Shown: positions 45,804 through 56,219, counted from the stretch's first letter. The stretch: DNA of 64,000 nucleotides from Nostoc sp. UCD121 (GCF_014222285.1 NZ_JACKZS010000002.1:1-64000); one strand, 5' to 3'. Made by a program: numbers and translations. The notes: generated from the letters alone by a model not told the origin.

Positions 45804-47885
45804 ATGGCACTGAACTCGTTAACAGACAGTCCTATCGTTGCATTTACGATTCTCCTAACAGTAATCTTTACTGTACCCCCTATATTTGAGCGGCTAAGAC
45901 TACCTGGATTAGTGGGGTTGTTAGTCGCAGGTATATTATTAGGACAAAATGGACTAAAGTTATTAAACCCTGAGTCTGAAACTATCAATCTGCTCTCGGA
46001 GATCGGCAAACTTTATTTGATGTTTGTGGCAGGTTTAGAAATTGACTTAGAGCAGTTTCGTAAAACTAGAAATCGCTCAATTGGGTTTGGCATTTTAACA
46101 TTTTTAGTTCCAATGATTGCTGGCATTGCTACAGGACGATTATTCAATTTTGGTTGGAATTCCTCCTTCCTCATTGGTTCTTTACTGGCCTCTCATACTC
46201 TCTTAGCATATCCAATTGTGAGTCGTCTGGGAGTGGTAACGAATGAAGCTGTAACCGTCACGATTGGTGCCACAATTTTTACTGACACAGGTGCTTTGCT
46301 AGTATTAGCGATTTGTGTTGGAATTCATGGAGGGCAATTCTCCGCCATGAGTTTAGCGATTTTATTGGGTGGATTAGCAATTTACACTGCTGTTGTCCTG
46401 TTTGGCTTTGACTGGGCAGGAAAAGAGTTTTTTCGCCGCTCTGGGGATGAACAAAGTAACCAGTTTTTGTTTATATTACTAGCATTATTTTTGGCATCTG
46501 TCGGAGCGCAGGTAATTGGAGTTGAAAAAATTGTTGGTGCGTTTTTAGCAGGTTTAGCTGTCAACGACGTTCTGGGGCGTAGCCCAGTCAAAGAAAAAAT
46601 CGAGTTTATTGGTAGTGTTTTATTTATCCCTTGTTTCTTCGTGGACATGGGATTATTGATCAATATCCCTGCATTTATCAAAACCCTCAGTTCAATTTGG
46701 CTGACTCTGGTAATTGTAATAGCTTTGATTGGTAGCAAATTTATAGCAGCATTCTTAGCCAAATTATTGTTTCGCTACAACACAGTAGAAATGCTAACAA
46801 TGTGGTCATTGTCACTACCACAAGTAGCAGCCACACTAGCAGCAACCTTGGTTGCTTATCAAACTGTAAATCCTGCTGGTGAACGCTTAATCAGTGAAGC
46901 TGTCTTAAACAGTGTGATTGTCCTGATGCTGGTGACAGCTATTTTGGGCCCAGTAATCACATCACGAGTCGCTTCTTCATTACAGCTTTCTCAGTCAGAT
47001 TTGGAAACAGATAGTTTAACAACTTGGTGGCAAGGTAATGAAGATGAGCTAGTAGAAAAAAAACAAGATTCATTCACTGTAGTAGTGCCAATATACAACC
47101 CTCAAACCCAGCGCTATCTAATAGAAATGGCAGCGTTACTGGCTAGTCATGAATCTGGAAAGATTGTGCCATTAGCTATTACTAGAGCGCATATTCAGAT
47201 GGATGATCCGCAGTTAGTAACAGCACTCGGTCAAAGTCGAGAAAGATTGAATTTAGCTAAAGAAATCAGTCAAGAATTTGAGGTAGAAGTATCGCCAGCA
47301 ATTCGGATTGATGATGATGCAGCTTTAGGAATTAGCCGCGCCAGTCGAGAGCAAAATGCTAGTTTAGTAGTGATGGGTTGGTCGCAAACAACAGGTTTCC
47401 GTGCCCGCTTATTTGGTAGTGTAATTGATAGCGTTTTCTGGTCTTCTCACTGTCCAGTAGCAGTAACACGCCTCTTGAGCAGCCCTAAAGCAATCCAAAG
47501 AATTCTTGTACCAGTTGGAGACTTAACGCGGCAAACTATAGGCGCTTTGCGGTTTGCTCAGATTTTAGCTGATGTTAATCAGGCGGAAGTTGTACTGTTA
47601 CATATATCCGATCGCAAAACACCTCAGAATCGAGTAGAAAACTTTGTATCTCAATTGTCTGATATTACCTCTAAAAGTCAATTAAAAGTGAATACAAATA
47701 TCCAAACAATCAAAGGTGATGATGTTGCTAGAGTCATAATTCGGGAGGCTCAGGCGTTTGATTTAGCGGTGTTGCGTTCCGTTCGTTATCGCACAGCCGG
47801 CGGATTAGCCGTCAGCGAAGTGACAACGCAGTTACTTAGAGAATTGAAGTGTTCAATTGTGTTGTTGGGAGAACCTCACTCATGA
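45804..47885 (+). CDS. Cation:proton antiporter (CPA2/Kef type) with USP-like domains
   Basis: This is a 693-aa protein. An N-terminal transport domain of about 12-13 helices (about 10-390) has the CPA2 features 'PPIFERLRLPGLVGLLVAGI' and 'GLEIDLEQFRKTR', then 'LLASHTLLAYPIVSRLGV' and 'GAFLAGLAVND'. The cytoplasmic tail holds two universal-stress-protein-like folds (about 420-560 and 565-690), seen in 'SLVVMGWSQTTGFRARLFGS' and 'RILVPVGDLTRQTIGALRFA'. It probably exchanges Na+ or K+ for H+ under nucleotide or stress control. The ion is not predictable. Confidence 0.92.
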   Translation: MALNSLTDSPIVAFTILLTVIFTVPPIFERLRLPGLVGLLVAGILLGQNGLKLLNPESETINLLSEIGKLYLMFVAGLEIDLEQFRKTRNRSIGFGILTFLVPMIAGIATGRLFNFGWNSSFLIGSLLASHTLLAYPIVSRLGVVTNEAVTVTIGATIFTDTGALLVLAICVGIHGGQFSAMSLAILLGGLAIYTAVVLFGFDWAGKEFFRRSGDEQSNQFLFILLALFLASVGAQVIGVEKIVGAFLAGLAVNDVLGRSPVKEKIEFIGSVLFIPCFFVDMGLLINIPAFIKTLSSIWLTLVIVIALIGSKFIAAFLAKLLFRYNTVEMLTMWSLSLPQVAATLAATLVAYQTVNPAGERLISEAVLNSVIVLMLVTAILGPVITSRVASSLQLSQSDLETDSLTTWWQGNEDELVEKKQDSFTVVVPIYNPQTQRYLIEMAALLASHESGKIVPLAITRAHIQMDDPQLVTALGQSRERLNLAKEISQEFEVEVSPAIRIDDDAALGISRASREQNASLVVMGWSQTTGFRARLFGSVIDSVFWSSHCPVAVTRLLSSPKAIQRILVPVGDLTRQTIGALRFAQILADVNQAEVVLLHISDRKTPQNRVENFVSQLSDITSKSQLKVNTNIQTIKGDDVARVIIREAQAFDLAVLRSVRYRTAGGLAVSEVTTQLLRELKCSIVLLGEPHS

Positions 47886-47942
47886 TGTGGGGAGTAGTCT
47901 GGGATACTCTTCATAAATCAATGAAAGGTGCGATCGCACGCA

Positions 47943-48920
47943 CTAAACTGTTTGATGAGCTTGTAGCCAATTGAGCAAATCAGCGATCGCACTAAAATCT
48001 AACAAAGCCTCACCCAGTGCTTCCAACTGTTCTAGAGAAAGACTTTGAATTCGTTCTTGAACTTCGTCGGGTAACTCTCCTACCCGTTTTTGTAGCTGTC
48101 GTAGGACGAGTGCTTTCTCACCTTCCTGTTTTCCTTCCTGTTTTCCTTCTTCCTTTCCTCGCTCGTAGCCAATGCGCTCGCCTGTAGTGATGTAACTCAT
48201 GGTACGCTCCTGCTCGAATAACTTAAATTCTTGCCAAAATTCTGCTTCTAATGCTTTTGGTAAAATCATAACCCAATCGATAAAACGATAGAGGTTGCGA
48301 ATATCCCTTTCTTGCAGCTCTTGTTCATATAACCGCCGAATTAAGCTAAATTTCCAATTTTTCCGTTCTCCTGGCTGTTTATTAGTTTGCTGGGTTTTCA
48401 AATGTGCCATTACCACCGTTGCAAACGGATTATCGCTATTTTCTAACTCTGTCCATTGTTGTTGATAATCCAGCAGTTTGATAGTTCCAAATCTAAAATT
48501 CAGACCACAATCGGGATAATTGTAACTGTATTGATTTGGTCTCCAAGTAGAGTCAGCATCACACAAAATTGCTAGGCTAATGGCTGGTTGAGCAAATTTG
48601 TCAAAAATTCGCAGGTTGTAAGAAAACATCCTTTGAGCAAACGTATCTTCCGGTTTAGCCTGAACTTCGACATGAATCAACAGCCAAATTTCCTCTCCTT
48701 GAATTTGCCAGACTTTGACTAACTTATCTGCATATCTTCTACCAAGTTCCGCGTCCCGTGCTATTTGTTGAAATTCCTTGTCGAGAAACTCGTGGGGACG
48801 TTCCCAATTAATTAATGCTGCTGTTTGGGGGAAGAAAAACTGCATTGCTTGGGGAAAGTAGGCTTCTAAAATTTCTTTCCACGGCGAATCGTTATCGGCT
48901 CTTTCTCGTTCCTCGATCAT
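47943..48920 (-). CDS. Rpn/PD-(D/E)XK-type nuclease with DUF4351 tail
   Basis: This 325-aa protein belongs to the cyanobacterial Rpn-like family. The N-terminal PD-(D/E)XK fold includes 'ADKLVKVW' and 'IWLLIHVEVQAKPEDTFAQR', where Glu-x-Gln supplies metal ligands. Near 260 it has the repeat-coded segment 'GKEEGKQEGKQEGE', then a DUF4351 helical tail ('LPDEVQERIQSLSLEQLEAL', 'GEALLDF'). Relatives promote recombination or nick DNA and are often called transposase-like, although no element ends are seen here. Lineage-specific expansion of this family is common in filamentous cyanobacteria. Confidence 0.88.
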   Translation of the reverse strand: MIEERERADNDSPWKEILEAYFPQAMQFFFPQTAALINWERPHEFLDKEFQQIARDAELGRRYADKLVKVWQIQGEEIWLLIHVEVQAKPEDTFAQRMFSYNLRIFDKFAQPAISLAILCDADSTWRPNQYSYNYPDCGLNFRFGTIKLLDYQQQWTELENSDNPFATVVMAHLKTQQTNKQPGERKNWKFSLIRRLYEQELQERDIRNLYRFIDWVMILPKALEAEFWQEFKLFEQERTMSYITTGERIGYERGKEEGKQEGKQEGEKALVLRQLQKRVGELPDEVQERIQSLSLEQLEALGEALLDFSAIADLLNWLQAHQTV

Positions 48921-49344
48921 CAGTTGATTGGTAAATTCATGTTCTTAAATAGTAAGGTGTGAGCAGCTAATGTTTTTCAGGCAGGTTAGAAGTTCCTCTT
49001 TCGCGTACATTCCCTTTAGCTTGTAAATAAGTCAAAATGAGACTTGATGCTTAAGATTGTTTTTGGTGCGATCGCTCATCGTCTTTCGAAAATTCGCCAC
49101 AGTCATTATAATGTTTTCACCGCAGACGACAGGGATAAATAACGATCGCTCTCCACGGAAGTTTCATTTTTCTCCGAAAATAGCAAAAATTTTTCATCCA
49201 ACAAGAAAAATTTGCTCATTTTATTGTTAATTTTTGTAAAATTGATGTCTTCAAGACTAGAAACCTGATATCTAGATAGCTAAACTAACAAACAGTGCAT
49301 CTGTACTGTTAATTATTAAAAGTAGATGTGGCGCTATAGCGTGA
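48921..49344. other. Divergent intergenic region upstream of sbcC
   Basis: About 420 AT-rich bases with a few GCGATCGC or CGATCGC sites. No gene or clear operator is seen. The sbcC start has no strong Shine-Dalgarno. Confidence 0.45.
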
Positions 49345-52300
49345 ATGATCCCAGTACAACTTATCCTCAAAAACTTTCTTAGTTACCGTGATGCAACTTT
49401 AGATTTTCGTGGTTTGCATACGGCTTGTATTTCGGGTTCCAATGGTGCAGGTAAATCTTCGCTTCTGGAAGCAATCACTTGGGCAATTTGGGGTGAAAGC
49501 CGCGCCACTGCTGAAGATGATGTCATCTATTCTGGCGCGAAAGAAGTTCGGGTTGATTTTACTTTTCAAAGTAACCAGCAAAAATATCGCGTAATTCGTA
49601 CCCGAATTCGGGGAGGTACTAGCGTTCTGGAATTTCAAATAGAAATTCCATCTGGGTTTCGCTCACTCACAGGCAAAGGAGTAAGAGCAACCCAAGATTT
49701 GATTTTAGAACACATCAAGCTCGATTACGATACTTTTATTAACTCTGCCTACTTACGTCAAGGCCGTGCAGATGAATTCATGCTCAAGCGCCCCACGGAA
49801 CGCAAAGAAATTTTAGCGGAGTTGTTGAAACTCAATCAGTACGATGATTTGGAAGAACGGGCAAAGGAATCTTCTCGTCAGTTCAAAGCAAGGGCAGTAG
49901 AGTTAGAGCGTTCTTTGGAGTCGATTAAAATTCAATTGCAACAACGCGAGACAACCGAAGCGCAAAGAGTGGAGTTAGAAGCCGAACTCAACCAACTGCA
50001 ACAGGTACAAGCCTTTGATAATATTCAATTACAAAGTTTGCAAGTTGTCCAGCACCAGCGCCAAAATTGGGAACAACAACTCAACTTTATAAAACAGCAA
50101 TACCAAAATCTTACCCAAGATTGCGATCGCCTCCAACAAGAACAATCAGCTATTGGCTCCCAGTTATCAGATTTAGAAAAAATATTACACCAAGAAGCTG
50201 AGATTAAAACTGGGTACGCCCAATATCAAAGTCTCCAATCTCAAGAAGAAGCCTTTGCTGCCAAATTTGAAGAATACACTCGCGCTGGGCAGACTCGCCA
50301 ACAAAAGCAACAACAGCTTACCAAACAAATTCACGAAATCGAACGGCAACTGCAACAAGCCCAAGCGCAGTTAGAAGCTTTGCAGCAACAAGAGCGAGAT
50401 ATTCAGCAAACTCTGACTAAATCAGGTGAAGTAGAAGCTGCTTTGTCACAATTAGCCGCAGCCCGTCACCATGTTGCTCGTCTGGATCAACTGCAAATGC
50501 AAGTGACTCCGTTGTTGCAACAACGAGCAACTTTACAAAGCCAACTCGATCGCACTCATGCTGGTTTAGTAGCGCGACTCGAACAACTCCAAAGTACTGA
50601 AAACCAATTGCAACGCCAGCAGCACCGCCAACCGCAACTGCAACAAGCGGTGATGGATGTGGCAATCCAGATTGAGGAACTGGAGAAAAAGCGGGTTTAT
50701 CTGCAACGAGTGCAGGAAAAAGGGCATGAAAGGCGACACTTTATCGAACGTCTGCAAGCTCATCAACGTGACTATGAAAAGCTATTGGGAGAATTAGAGC
50801 AGAAATTGCAAATGCTGCAAAATCCTGAAGCTCTTTGTCCATTGTGCGAACGCCCTTTAGATGAACATCACTGGAGCCGAGTGGTGGAAAAAACCCAGGC
50901 TGAGTTAGAGGATACCCAAGGGCAGTTTTGGGTAGTCCGGGAACAAATGGCTGTGTCTGACAGAGAAATTCAGGTACTTAGGCAGGAATATCGAGAAATT
51001 TCTCAACAATTGGCGAATTACGATGGTTTACGTGAGCAGCGAGGGCAGTTGGCAGCCCAGTTAGAAGCTACAACTGATGTCCAACAACAGTTACAACAAA
51101 TTGCTGCCGAAAAACAGCATTTAGAGCGATCACTCCAAGCTGGTGATTACGCTCCCGATAAACAAGCCGAACTCCGGCAGTTAGACCAATATCTGCAACA
51201 AGCTAATTATAATGAACAAGATCACGCCCTCGCCCGGAGTGAAGTTGAGCGGTGGCGATGGGCAGAAATTAAACAAGGGCAGATTAAAGATGCTACTAAG
51301 CGGCAAGCGCAACTATTAGCTCGAAAACCAGAATTACAATCCCAAATTGCTCAATTACAAGTCAGAATCCAGCAAGATCAAACTGATTCTGAATGTGCTA
51401 AACAAATCGCGGCTCTTGAACGTCACATTACCGAAATTGGCTACAGTTCCGAGCAGCACAATAGTTTACGTCTGGCTGTTCGCCAAGCTCAATCTTGGCA
51501 TTTGCGGTATCAACAACTGCAATCAGCCCAGCAGCAGTATCCCCAACTCCAGACGAGATTGCAAGAGTTAGAGGACTCTAGAAGCGCCAGAGTAACGGAA
51601 CGGCAAAAACTTGGCGGACAAATTGAAAGCATTATCCAGCAACTACAAGCAACAGCTAACCCATCTGCCCAAATTCAAGCTTTAGAGCAGCAGTTAGCAA
51701 TCCGCAGACGGCAACTCGATGAACAAATAGCCAAGTTGGGGCGTTTGGAACAGTTGGCGCTTCAACTGGAAACGCTGCAAATTCAGTACGAACAACAGCA
51801 ACAGCAATTACAATCTTGCAAGCAGGAGTATCGTGTTTATCAGGAATTAGCGCAAGCTTTTGGTAAAAATGGTATCCAAGCACTGATGATTGAAAATGTG
51901 TTACCACAACTAGAAGCCGAGACAAATCAATTGCTTTCGCGGCTGAGTGGTAATCAGTTCCATGTCCAATTTATTACTCAAAAAGCTGGGCGCAGTGCTA
52001 AATCAACCAAGAAAAATGCCAAGCTGATAGATACCCTAGATATTTTAATCGCCGATTCTAGAGGAACGCGATCTTATGAAACTTACTCTGGTGGAGAAGC
52101 CTTTAGAATTAACTTTGCCATCCGTTTAGCCCTGGCAAAATTATTAGCGCAACGGGCAGGGGCGGCGTTGCAATTGTTAATTGTGGATGAGGGTTTTGGT
52201 ACACAAGATGCCGAAGGATGCGATCGCTTGATTGCAGCGATTAATGCGATCGCCTCCGATTTTGCCTGCATCCTCACTGTCACCCACATGCCCCACCTCA

Positions 52301-52371
52301 AAGAAGCTTTCCAAGCCAGGATTGAGGTGAATAAAACTCAAGAAGGTTCGCAGTTGAGTTTGTCAATTTAA
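49345..52371 (+). CDS. sbcC: SbcC-type ATPase of the SbcCD nuclease (Rad50 family)
   Basis: This 1008-aa SMC-like ATPase is the partner of nuclease SbcD in processing hairpins and double-strand ends. Walker A is 'GSNGAGKS' (31-38), followed by a very Gln-rich coiled coil (about 170-860). The zinc hook is C498-P-L-C501. The ABC signature 'SGGEAFRINFAIRLALAKLL' begins at Ser915, and Walker B is 'LIVDEG' (945-950). All functional elements are intact. No sbcD gene is adjacent. Its stop codon overlaps the stop of the convergent peptidoglycan-binding gene by 3 bp of shared coding DNA. Confidence 0.96.
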   Translation: MIPVQLILKNFLSYRDATLDFRGLHTACISGSNGAGKSSLLEAITWAIWGESRATAEDDVIYSGAKEVRVDFTFQSNQQKYRVIRTRIRGGTSVLEFQIEIPSGFRSLTGKGVRATQDLILEHIKLDYDTFINSAYLRQGRADEFMLKRPTERKEILAELLKLNQYDDLEERAKESSRQFKARAVELERSLESIKIQLQQRETTEAQRVELEAELNQLQQVQAFDNIQLQSLQVVQHQRQNWEQQLNFIKQQYQNLTQDCDRLQQEQSAIGSQLSDLEKILHQEAEIKTGYAQYQSLQSQEEAFAAKFEEYTRAGQTRQQKQQQLTKQIHEIERQLQQAQAQLEALQQQERDIQQTLTKSGEVEAALSQLAAARHHVARLDQLQMQVTPLLQQRATLQSQLDRTHAGLVARLEQLQSTENQLQRQQHRQPQLQQAVMDVAIQIEELEKKRVYLQRVQEKGHERRHFIERLQAHQRDYEKLLGELEQKLQMLQNPEALCPLCERPLDEHHWSRVVEKTQAELEDTQGQFWVVREQMAVSDREIQVLRQEYREISQQLANYDGLREQRGQLAAQLEATTDVQQQLQQIAAEKQHLERSLQAGDYAPDKQAELRQLDQYLQQANYNEQDHALARSEVERWRWAEIKQGQIKDATKRQAQLLARKPELQSQIAQLQVRIQQDQTDSECAKQIAALERHITEIGYSSEQHNSLRLAVRQAQSWHLRYQQLQSAQQQYPQLQTRLQELEDSRSARVTERQKLGGQIESIIQQLQATANPSAQIQALEQQLAIRRRQLDEQIAKLGRLEQLALQLETLQIQYEQQQQQLQSCKQEYRVYQELAQAFGKNGIQALMIENVLPQLEAETNQLLSRLSGNQFHVQFITQKAGRSAKSTKKNAKLIDTLDILIADSRGTRSYETYSGGEAFRINFAIRLALAKLLAQRAGAALQLLIVDEGFGTQDAEGCDRLIAAINAIASDFACILTVTHMPHLKEAFQARIEVNKTQEGSQLSLSI

Positions 52372-53852
52372 TTGAATTTTACCCGTGCATCCAGACCATA
52401 AGAGCGAAGCATTTTCGTTAGGGTTTCGGCTTGTGCGCGATCGTTAAATGCTCCAGCATTCACATAATCCCCTAGATGGGATTGCTCTGTAACCGCATTG
52501 GGTATATATTGCTGTACCTTACTCAGAGTATCGTTATTCGAAATTGGTATTATTACTCTGTAAGGATTACTAGCAACTAATGTGTTGCCATTAGTCCCAG
52601 GTACAGCATAGGCATTGGCAGGAGGTAATACATAGCGATTATTTTCAGGTGTAGCATAACCAGTATTAACAGGTACTAGATAGCGAGTTTCAGGTAATAC
52701 AGAGCTATTAGCCTCAGTATAATTGCCCCCAGTTGAGCTATCCAACCCTAATGCTTGCCAAGTTGCCCAATCTACATTTCCAGTAACATTAAGTTGAGAA
52801 GATTGCTGGAATGCAATTACAGATTCTCTGGTATCATTGCTGAAAAATCCATTAGGATTGGTATTAGATAAATTCAACTGCAATAAACGCTGTTGAACTA
52901 ATGCGACATTATCTCCGCGATCGCCTACAGTCAGATAATCTCTGCTCGGTTGTTGAGTAATAGATCCACCCGTTGAGACTCTACGCGCTGCCTCTAGAAC
53001 TTGAGCATCGGCAATACCATCAATCGGGAGACGAGAATTTTGCTGGAATTTGATCACAGCATTTTTAGTTATTGGGCCAATAGTCCCAGTAGGATTTGTA
53101 TTAAAATAACCTAGCTGTCGCAAACGCACTTGTAATTCTCTCACTTGTTGAGTAGAAAGACTCGACGATCTAGAGGATCTAGCTTGAGTTGGAGAGGAAC
53201 CCAGTAGTGCATTCCAAGTTTGTCGATTTACAATTCCGTTAGCAGTTATGCGATAATTTCGCTGGAATTTGACTACAGCATCTCTAGTCTTTGGGCCGAA
53301 ATTCCCATTGGGATTAACATTCAAGTAGCCTAACTGCCGCAGACGCTGTTGTAACCTTGTGACGGCTGCACCAGCTTTGCCTTGAGAGAGAACAGGATAT
53401 TGACCACTTGCCGAACGCGATGCGCTACTAGTATTCCTACTAGTAGTTCTACTTTGACAAGCTCTTTGTAATGCTTGTTGCGTATTAATACCTACAACTC
53501 CATCAGCAGGTATTCTATTAGCTTGCTGAAATCTGATTACAGCATTTTGAGTCAAACTAGCAAATTTGCCACTGACTGGGCCATTAAAGTAGCCTAACTT
53601 TTTTAAACACCTCTGGTTACTGCTAACTTCAGACCCATTACTTCCTATTTTTTGAAGTGCTAAAGCTTGCCCAGCGACACTCAGAAGCCCCGTAATTATT
53701 GCCGCAGATACAAGACGCATCGCTGCACCGCTAGATAACTTTTTCCAATTCAAAAATTTGAAATTAGCTACGGTAGGAACAACCTGGATGCTTTCAGATG
53801 CCTCGGAGACTGAGGCAAGCTTGGTTAAATAGCTATTTACCCCTGTTTTCAC
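52368..53852 (-). CDS. Secreted protein with four peptidoglycan-binding domains and a SPOR-like end
   Basis: This is a 494-aa protein. After a 40-residue N-terminal extension comes a hydrophobic export segment (about 45-66, ending GQALA). Four PG_binding_1 repeats follow (about 72-132, 156-218, 235-290 and 308-370), each with an 'LQ..L..LGY' start and 'AV..FQ' core. Ser/Arg and Asn/Pro-rich linkers separate them. The last 65 residues ('YRVIIPISNND', 'GAFNDRAQAETLTKML') resemble a SPOR domain, which binds denuded glycan. It probably attaches to the cell wall and may act in septum or envelope maintenance. The long pre-signal extension suggests the true start could be the ATG at residue 45. Confidence 0.88.
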   Translation of the reverse strand: MKTGVNSYLTKLASVSEASESIQVVPTVANFKFLNWKKLSSGAAMRLVSAAIITGLLSVAGQALALQKIGSNGSEVSSNQRCLKKLGYFNGPVSGKFASLTQNAVIRFQQANRIPADGVVGINTQQALQRACQSRTTSRNTSSASRSASGQYPVLSQGKAGAAVTRLQQRLRQLGYLNVNPNGNFGPKTRDAVVKFQRNYRITANGIVNRQTWNALLGSSPTQARSSRSSSLSTQQVRELQVRLRQLGYFNTNPTGTIGPITKNAVIKFQQNSRLPIDGIADAQVLEAARRVSTGGSITQQPSRDYLTVGDRGDNVALVQQRLLQLNLSNTNPNGFFSNDTRESVIAFQQSSQLNVTGNVDWATWQALGLDSSTGGNYTEANSSVLPETRYLVPVNTGYATPENNRYVLPPANAYAVPGTNGNTLVASNPYRVIIPISNNDTLSKVQQYIPNAVTEQSHLGDYVNAGAFNDRAQAETLTKMLRSYGLDARVKFN

Positions 53853-54039
53853 TTGCTTTTTTTCAAGTTATGACCATACAAGATTATACTAGTTTCTCTG
53901 TGTCATATTTGCTTTTTGTATGATTCTTTACAAGTAATTTTTTAGAAGATGCAGGTGGCAGGGGATCTGCTCTTAGAAGGGAGAAACAATTAAAAGAGCC
54001 ATCCTGGTTTCAGAGCAACTAAATTTATTTATGGAATTG

Positions 54040-54588
54040 TTATTGCTCTGTTTTTTCTGTATCCTCTGGTTTTTCAGGCTTTTGCTCATCAACTTTTTCA
54101 GTATTACCTGCTTTCACCCAGCCTTCTTGTTCGCTACCTTCCAAACGGATCTTTTGCCAACCTTTGTCTTCGCTTTCTTCCAAAATAATAATTTTTTGAT
54201 TAAAAGCAACCCCACCAATTTTCTCAGCCTCTTGATTTGGTTGCGATCGCAAACTCAAGCCTTCAGCCCAACTAACACGCCCTCGGTAAGCTCCCGATGG
54301 CAATGGTTTTGCTGATGGGGTAGGTTTTGGCGATTCTGTAGGAGTGGGGCTTGAGCTTGGAGACGATTTACTAGATGTCCCAGGTGTCAGGCTAGGTTTA
54401 GCTCCTCCAATCTCAGTTCCTTTTGGAGCTTTGGCTTTCACCGAAGGACTATCGTTGGAATAAACAGGTTTGGCAGGGGGTATGCCGGTGCGATTCATGA
54501 AATAGAGTGCAATTGCAGCGCCGCCACCTATTAGCACAGCGATCGCTAAGAAAATCCCAAGTATAAATTTTGTTAAGCCAGACAACAT
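54040..54588 (-). CDS. Membrane-anchored SH3-domain protein
   Basis: This is a 182-aa protein. An N-terminal transmembrane anchor (about 8-30) is followed by a disordered Pro/Ser/Thr/Lys linker (about 40-98). One bacterial SH3 domain (about 100-162) has 'GLSLRSQPNQEAEKIGGVAF' and 'GWQKIRLEGSEQEGWV', and the tail is Glu/Lys/Pro-rich. Bacterial SH3 domains often bind cell-wall peptides. It lies downstream of ycf46 on the same strand, with a foldback repeat array between them. Confidence 0.85.
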   Translation of the reverse strand: MLSGLTKFILGIFLAIAVLIGGGAAIALYFMNRTGIPPAKPVYSNDSPSVKAKAPKGTEIGGAKPSLTPGTSSKSSPSSSPTPTESPKPTPSAKPLPSGAYRGRVSWAEGLSLRSQPNQEAEKIGGVAFNQKIIILEESEDKGWQKIRLEGSEQEGWVKAGNTEKVDEQKPEKPEDTEKTEQ

Positions 54589-54616
54589 AGTTAAAACCAG
54601 ATCGCCAGTAGTAAAT

Positions 54617-54662
54617 AGTCAATAGTCAATAGTAATGCATGATTAACTGTTGACTATTGACT
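54617..54662. repeat. Inverted heptamer array (agtcaat/attgact)
   Basis: AGTCAATAGTCAATAGT (54617-54633) faces ACTGTTGACTATTGACT (54646-54662) with one mismatch over 17 bp and a 12-nt gap. It lies between ycf46 and the SH3 gene. Confidence 0.8.
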
Positions 54663-54707
54663 CAGCAATTATTAACTGATCAATTATTGTAGCTACTGTT
54701 AAAGCGT

Positions 54708-56219
54708 TCATGTAGTGCGCCGGAGGCGTTCGCTTAAAGGATTATGTTTCGACGCTAAACGCGCTCTCCCAGCCGCCGCCCATTCTTGGAGTTGCTGAAT
54801 TTGCTCTACAGCAGTTCGCGCCAAGGGTACAATCTGACTCGCGGCTTCTAAAATATCATCAGTAGCAAAGTCGCGGTTTTGGCTAAATCCAATATGCATC
54901 GCTTCAATTAAAGTTTGCTCAATCTCTGCCCCGGAAAAATCAGGCGTTTCATAAGCTAACCTTTCGATGTCATAACTTTTCAAGTTATGGGGGCGCAATC
55001 GGGATAAATGAACATCATAAATTGCTTTTCTCTCTTCTTGGGTGGGCAATCCCACAAAGAAAATTTCATCAAAACGCCCTTTACGCAGCATTTCTGGCGG
55101 TAAGGCTTGGATATCGTTGGCGGTGGCGACAACAAACACCGGTGAGCTTTTTTCGGCTAGCCAGTTAATAAAAGTACCAAACACACGGCTGGCTGTTCCG
55201 GCATCACCTTTGCTACCAATTCCGGCAAAGGCTTTATCTATTTCATCAATCCACAAAATACAGGGGGCTAAGGCTTCAGCTACTTGGATCATTTGCCGAG
55301 TTCGAGATTCTGATTCACCCACTAAACCACCAAATAGCCTGCCCACATCCAGACGTAGTAAGGGTAAATGCCAGTGATGAGCGATCGCTTTTGCCGTTAA
55401 AGATTTACCAGTTCCCTGAATACCCACCAACATTAAACCACGGGGGTGCGGTAATCCGTACTGTCGGGCCTTATCAGTAAATGAGCCTCCCCGACGGATC
55501 AGCCAGTCTTTCAAGTTATCTAGTCCACCGATATCAGAAATTTGCTCAGTGGCGGGGTAGAAGTCCAAGATTTGGGTTTGGCGGATAGTTTGGCGCTTTT
55601 CTTCCAAAACCAGATCCACGTCTTCTGGTTGCAATTCGCCGTGGGTAGCGATCGCCTTTGCCAAAACCCGACGAATCCGTTCCATCGAAAGCCCTTGACA
55701 AGAACGCACCAAGTCATCTAAAACTTGGCCAGAAAGGGAGTTACCAGTACTTTGTAGTAAGCGTTCCACCTCAGTTTTAATTTCTGGGGCGGCGGGTAAG
55801 GGAAACTCGACGACTGTCAAAACTTCGGTTAAATCGTCAGGAATGGCGATGCGTGGCGATAGTAGGACAATATTTTTTGGTTGCGATTTGAGAAGTCTGG
55901 ATAGATTGCGGAGTTTGCGGGCGATCGCTACATCATCTAAAAAGCGATGATAATCTCGGAGAATCAATACAGCTGGCGCGGAAGTTGGTAATTTTTCGAT
56001 AAATTCCAAAGCTTGCAACGGATTACGTCGCCCAAACCCAACATCATTGGGGTTTCCCTGATAGCCATCGACAAAATCCCAAGTATACACTGGGCGATTA
56101 CCCTGGTTAGTTGCTTCTTCCCGAATAGCTGCTTCTACCCGTTCTTCCTCATAAGTTGGAATATAAATCAAAGGGTAGCGGGCACGTAGCAGCAGTTTAA
56201 ACTCTTCACGGAAGTTCAT
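54708..56219 (-). CDS. ycf46: Ycf46-type AAA+ ATPase
   Basis: This is a 503-aa protein. The Ycf46-specific N-terminal domain ('[20 protein letters not shown]', residues 1-230) contains a degenerate P-loop-like fold. The C-terminal AAA+ domain has Walker A 'GIQGTGKS', Walker B '[12 protein letters not shown]' and sensor 1 'VVATAND'. It also has the arginine-finger region '[14 protein letters not shown]'. Ycf46 is conserved in cyanobacteria and red-lineage plastids, and has been tied to regulation of photosynthesis under inorganic-carbon limitation. The extreme C-terminus (SERLRRTT) is encoded by repeat-like DNA (54715-54735). Confidence 0.94.
   Translation of the reverse strand: MNFREEFKLLLRARYPLIYIPTYEEERVEAAIREEATNQGNRPVYTWDFVDGYQGNPNDVGFGRRNPLQALEFIEKLPTSAPAVLILRDYHRFLDDVAIARKLRNLSRLLKSQPKNIVLLSPRIAIPDDLTEVLTVVEFPLPAAPEIKTEVERLLQSTGNSLSGQVLDDLVRSCQGLSMERIRRVLAKAIATHGELQPEDVDLVLEEKRQTIRQTQILDFYPATEQISDIGGLDNLKDWLIRRGGSFTDKARQYGLPHPRGLMLVGIQGTGKSLTAKAIAHHWHLPLLRLDVGRLFGGLVGESESRTRQMIQVAEALAPCILWIDEIDKAFAGIGSKGDAGTASRVFGTFINWLAEKSSPVFVVATANDIQALPPEMLRKGRFDEIFFVGLPTQEERKAIYDVHLSRLRPHNLKSYDIERLAYETPDFSGAEIEQTLIEAMHIGFSQNRDFATDDILEAASQIVPLARTAVEQIQQLQEWAAAGRARLASKHNPLSERLRRTT

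Noticed and set aside
54711-54745. Repeat-derived C-terminus of Ycf46
   Set aside because: The 'cgccggaggcgttcgc' string resembles a Nostoc repeat, but without orthologues it cannot be told whether the native end was replaced.
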